In this document: in pieces, positions 43,601 to 44,908 of the stretch
Numbering within the stretch: position 1 is the first letter of the stretch
Layout: every line of letters starts with the position of its first letter
Assembly (NCBI RefSeq): GCF_001411475.1
Contig: NZ_LLWH01000157.1
Coordinates: 1 to 44,908 of the forward strand
Origin: Pseudomonas endophytica
GTDB lineage: Bacteria; Pseudomonadota; Gammaproteobacteria; Pseudomonadales; Pseudomonadaceae
Direction: 5' to 3'
DNA: 44,908 nt
Translations under genes and position numbers: made by a program
Notes under the pieces: generated by a model
The model's input: only the letters and a program-made list of their open reading frames with translations
Told to the model about the DNA's origin: nothing
Database searches by the model: none

Positions 43601-44419
43601 TCAAACATCCAATAGGGTGCGAGCAATGCCTTGCAGTTTACGGGTGAGTGGCCCTACCGACCAGCTTAGGTCTGTAAACGCCCGCACAGGCCAAATGCCA
43701 TAAACGCTGTTGCAGAGGAAGACCTCATCGGCCTGCTGTAACTGATCTAAGCTAATGTCCGTGATATGAACAGGGATGGCCAAATGCTCAGCCTGCGCCA
43801 GCAAAGCGCAACGCATCACCCCGGCCACTCCGCAACGCTGCAGATCGGCAGTCATCAGCATCCCGTCACAGACTAAAAACAGATTGCTGAACACGCCTTC
43901 AATCACCCGCCCCGAAGTATCGCGCATCAAACCCTCGGCATAGGTCGGGTCTTGCCATTCGGAACGTGCTATCACCTGCTCAAGACGATTGAGGTGCTTT
44001 AGGCCCGCCAGTAGCGGCTGCTCAGCTAATCGTGTGGCGCAGTTAAACAACTGAACCCCTTGCGAGGCATAGTGTTCAGGGTAAGCCGCAACAGGGCTGG
44101 CTTGAAGAATTCGTCGAGGCTGAGCCTCGGGAGAAGCACTGTAGCCGCGCAAGCTGTCGCCACGGGTCAGGATGAGTTTTAGAACACCCTCCCCCATCGC
44201 TTGCGCATAGGCCAGCACTTCGCTGCGAATCAGAGAGTGATCCGCAGCAATGGCTAACCGCGAACACCCTTGCGCCAGTCGCTGCATGTGCAGGTCCAGC
44301 AGCATGGGTTGGCCAGCACTGACCGCGATGGTCTCAAACAGACCATCGCCGTAAGCCAGCCCACGATCTTTAAGCGACGCCAAGGCGCTCGCTGGCTGAC
44401 CGTCGACCCAGCTGTGCAT
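43601..44419 (-). CDS. pabC: Aminodeoxychorismate lyase
   Basis: This is a 272-residue fold-type IV PLP enzyme that makes p-aminobenzoate for folate. The N-terminal RGLAYGDGLFETI and PLP lysine Lys141 in LKHLNRLEQV are typical. Its ATG overlaps the fabF stop by one base (TGATG). Standard member of the operon. Confidence 0.95.
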   Translation of the reverse strand: MHSWVDGQPASALASLKDRGLAYGDGLFETIAVSAGQPMLLDLHMQRLAQGCSRLAIAADHSLIRSEVLAYAQAMGEGVLKLILTRGDSLRGYSASPEAQPRRILQASPVAAYPEHYASQGVQLFNCATRLAEQPLLAGLKHLNRLEQVIARSEWQDPTYAEGLMRDTSGRVIEGVFSNLFLVCDGMLMTADLQRCGVAGVMRCALLAQAEHLAIPVHITDISLDQLQQADEVFLCNSVYGIWPVRAFTDLSWSVGPLTRKLQGIARTLLDV

Positions 44420-44908
44420 CAGTCAGCGTACCGACGGAATACCAGCGAGCCGTTGGTGCCACCAAAGCCAAAGGAGTTGGACAACACAACGTCGATAGGC
44501 ATTTCGCGCGCAGTGTGCGCGACAAAGTCCAGGTCGCAGCCTTCATCAGGCTCGTCGAGGTTGATGGTCGGCGGCGCTACTTGGCTGTTGATGGCCAATA
44601 CGCTAAAGATCGCTTCAACCGCGCCCGCCGCACCCAGCAAATGACCGGTCATGGATTTGGTCGAACTTACTGCCAAGTTGTAGGCGTGATCGCCAAACAC
44701 CGACTTAATGGCCTGCACTTCTGCCAAGTCGCCTGCGGGTGTGGATGTACCGTGGGCGTTGATGTACTGAACTTGATCGACGTTCACTTGAGCGTCGCGC
44801 AAGGCATTGGTGATGCAACGCGCAGCGCCTGCACCATCCGCCGGCGGCGAGGTCATGTGAAACGCATCACCGCTCATGCCAAAACCACTCAGCCCCGCAT
44901 AGCTGGTG
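44419..44908 (-). CDS. fabF: Beta-ketoacyl-ACP synthase II, C-terminal part
   Basis: This is the last 162 codons of FabF, running off the right edge of the window. The segment [40 protein letters not shown], the active-site Lys in [17 protein letters not shown] and the closing [15 protein letters not shown] are all present, including the second catalytic His of each conserved motif. It is the leading gene of the cluster shown here. Confidence 0.97.
   Translation of the reverse strand, partial: TSYAGLSGFGMSGDAFHMTSPPADGAGAARCITNALRDAQVNVDQVQYINAHGTSTPAGDLAEVQAIKSVFGDHAYNLAVSSTKSMTGHLLGAAGAVEAIFSVLAINSQVAPPTINLDEPDEGCDLDFVAHTAREMPIDVVLSNSFGFGGTNGSLVFRRYAD

Overview
The window looks like chromosomal DNA of a fluorescens-lineage Pseudomonas. 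The evidence is the gene order fabF-pabC-mltG-tmk-holB-tatD, etfBA divergent from etf-QO with a PsrA-type box between them, an iron-regulated sigma/anti-sigma/receptor trio, and many copies of the REP palindrome whose arm begins GTAGGAGCTGCCGCAGGC. I see no insertion sequence, prophage, CRISPR array or plasmid gene. Species cannot be fixed by eye.

Layout. (1) 1-2.8 kb: the end of an MFS transporter gene with an in-frame TAG, a small acidic protein, a periplasmic DUF4142 protein and a LysR regulator. (2) 2.8-7.2 kb, minus strand: fae-like gene, aldo/keto reductase, aldehyde dehydrogenase and MFS transporter. The first gene encodes a formaldehyde-activating-enzyme (Fae) homolog in a genus not known for tetrahydromethanopterin C1 metabolism. 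This is the most unusual system here. (3) 7.5-11.6 kb: fecI, fecR and an STN-domain TonB-dependent siderophore receptor behind a Fur-like site. (4) 11.6-14.4 kb: an OsmC-YcaO fusion protein and tRNA-Ser(GGA). (5) 14.7-22.7 kb: mostly single genes (crotonase, PlsC acyltransferase, CorA transporter, class I amidotransferase, RraB, START-domain protein, YkgJ protein, a lysine-rich periplasmic protein, MocR regulator), a 31-codon membrane-peptide ORF and several palindromes that look like operators. (6) 22.9-24.9 kb: an operon for a periplasmic binding protein, a DUF4398 lipoprotein and an OmpA-type lipoprotein. (7) 25-29 kb: etfA, etfB and etf-QO, the electron-transfer chain from acyl-CoA dehydrogenases to ubiquinone. 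(8) 29-31.2 kb: AraC regulator and zinc alcohol dehydrogenase, divergent. (9) 31.2-36.3 kb: a complete D-galactonate operon, dgoK-dgoA-dgoD-dgoT, with an IclR regulator. (10) 36.5-39.5 kb: DUF1285 protein, a lipoprotein, moaA and a TetR regulator. (11) 39.7-39.9 kb: a probable RgsA small RNA. (12) 40-44.9 kb: tatD, holB, tmk, mltG, pabC and the end of fabF. The gene pilZ, usual between holB and tatD in Pseudomonas, is absent.

Functional links. The D-galactonate genes form a full import, dehydration, phosphorylation and aldol-cleavage route to pyruvate and glyceraldehyde 3-phosphate. The etf genes share one intergenic control region with a PsrA box and a near-consensus sigma-70 promoter. The fecI/fecR/receptor trio is a standard cell-surface signalling module. 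The fae-like operon looks like an aldehyde-handling or small-carbon catabolic unit, but its substrate cannot be read from the sequence.
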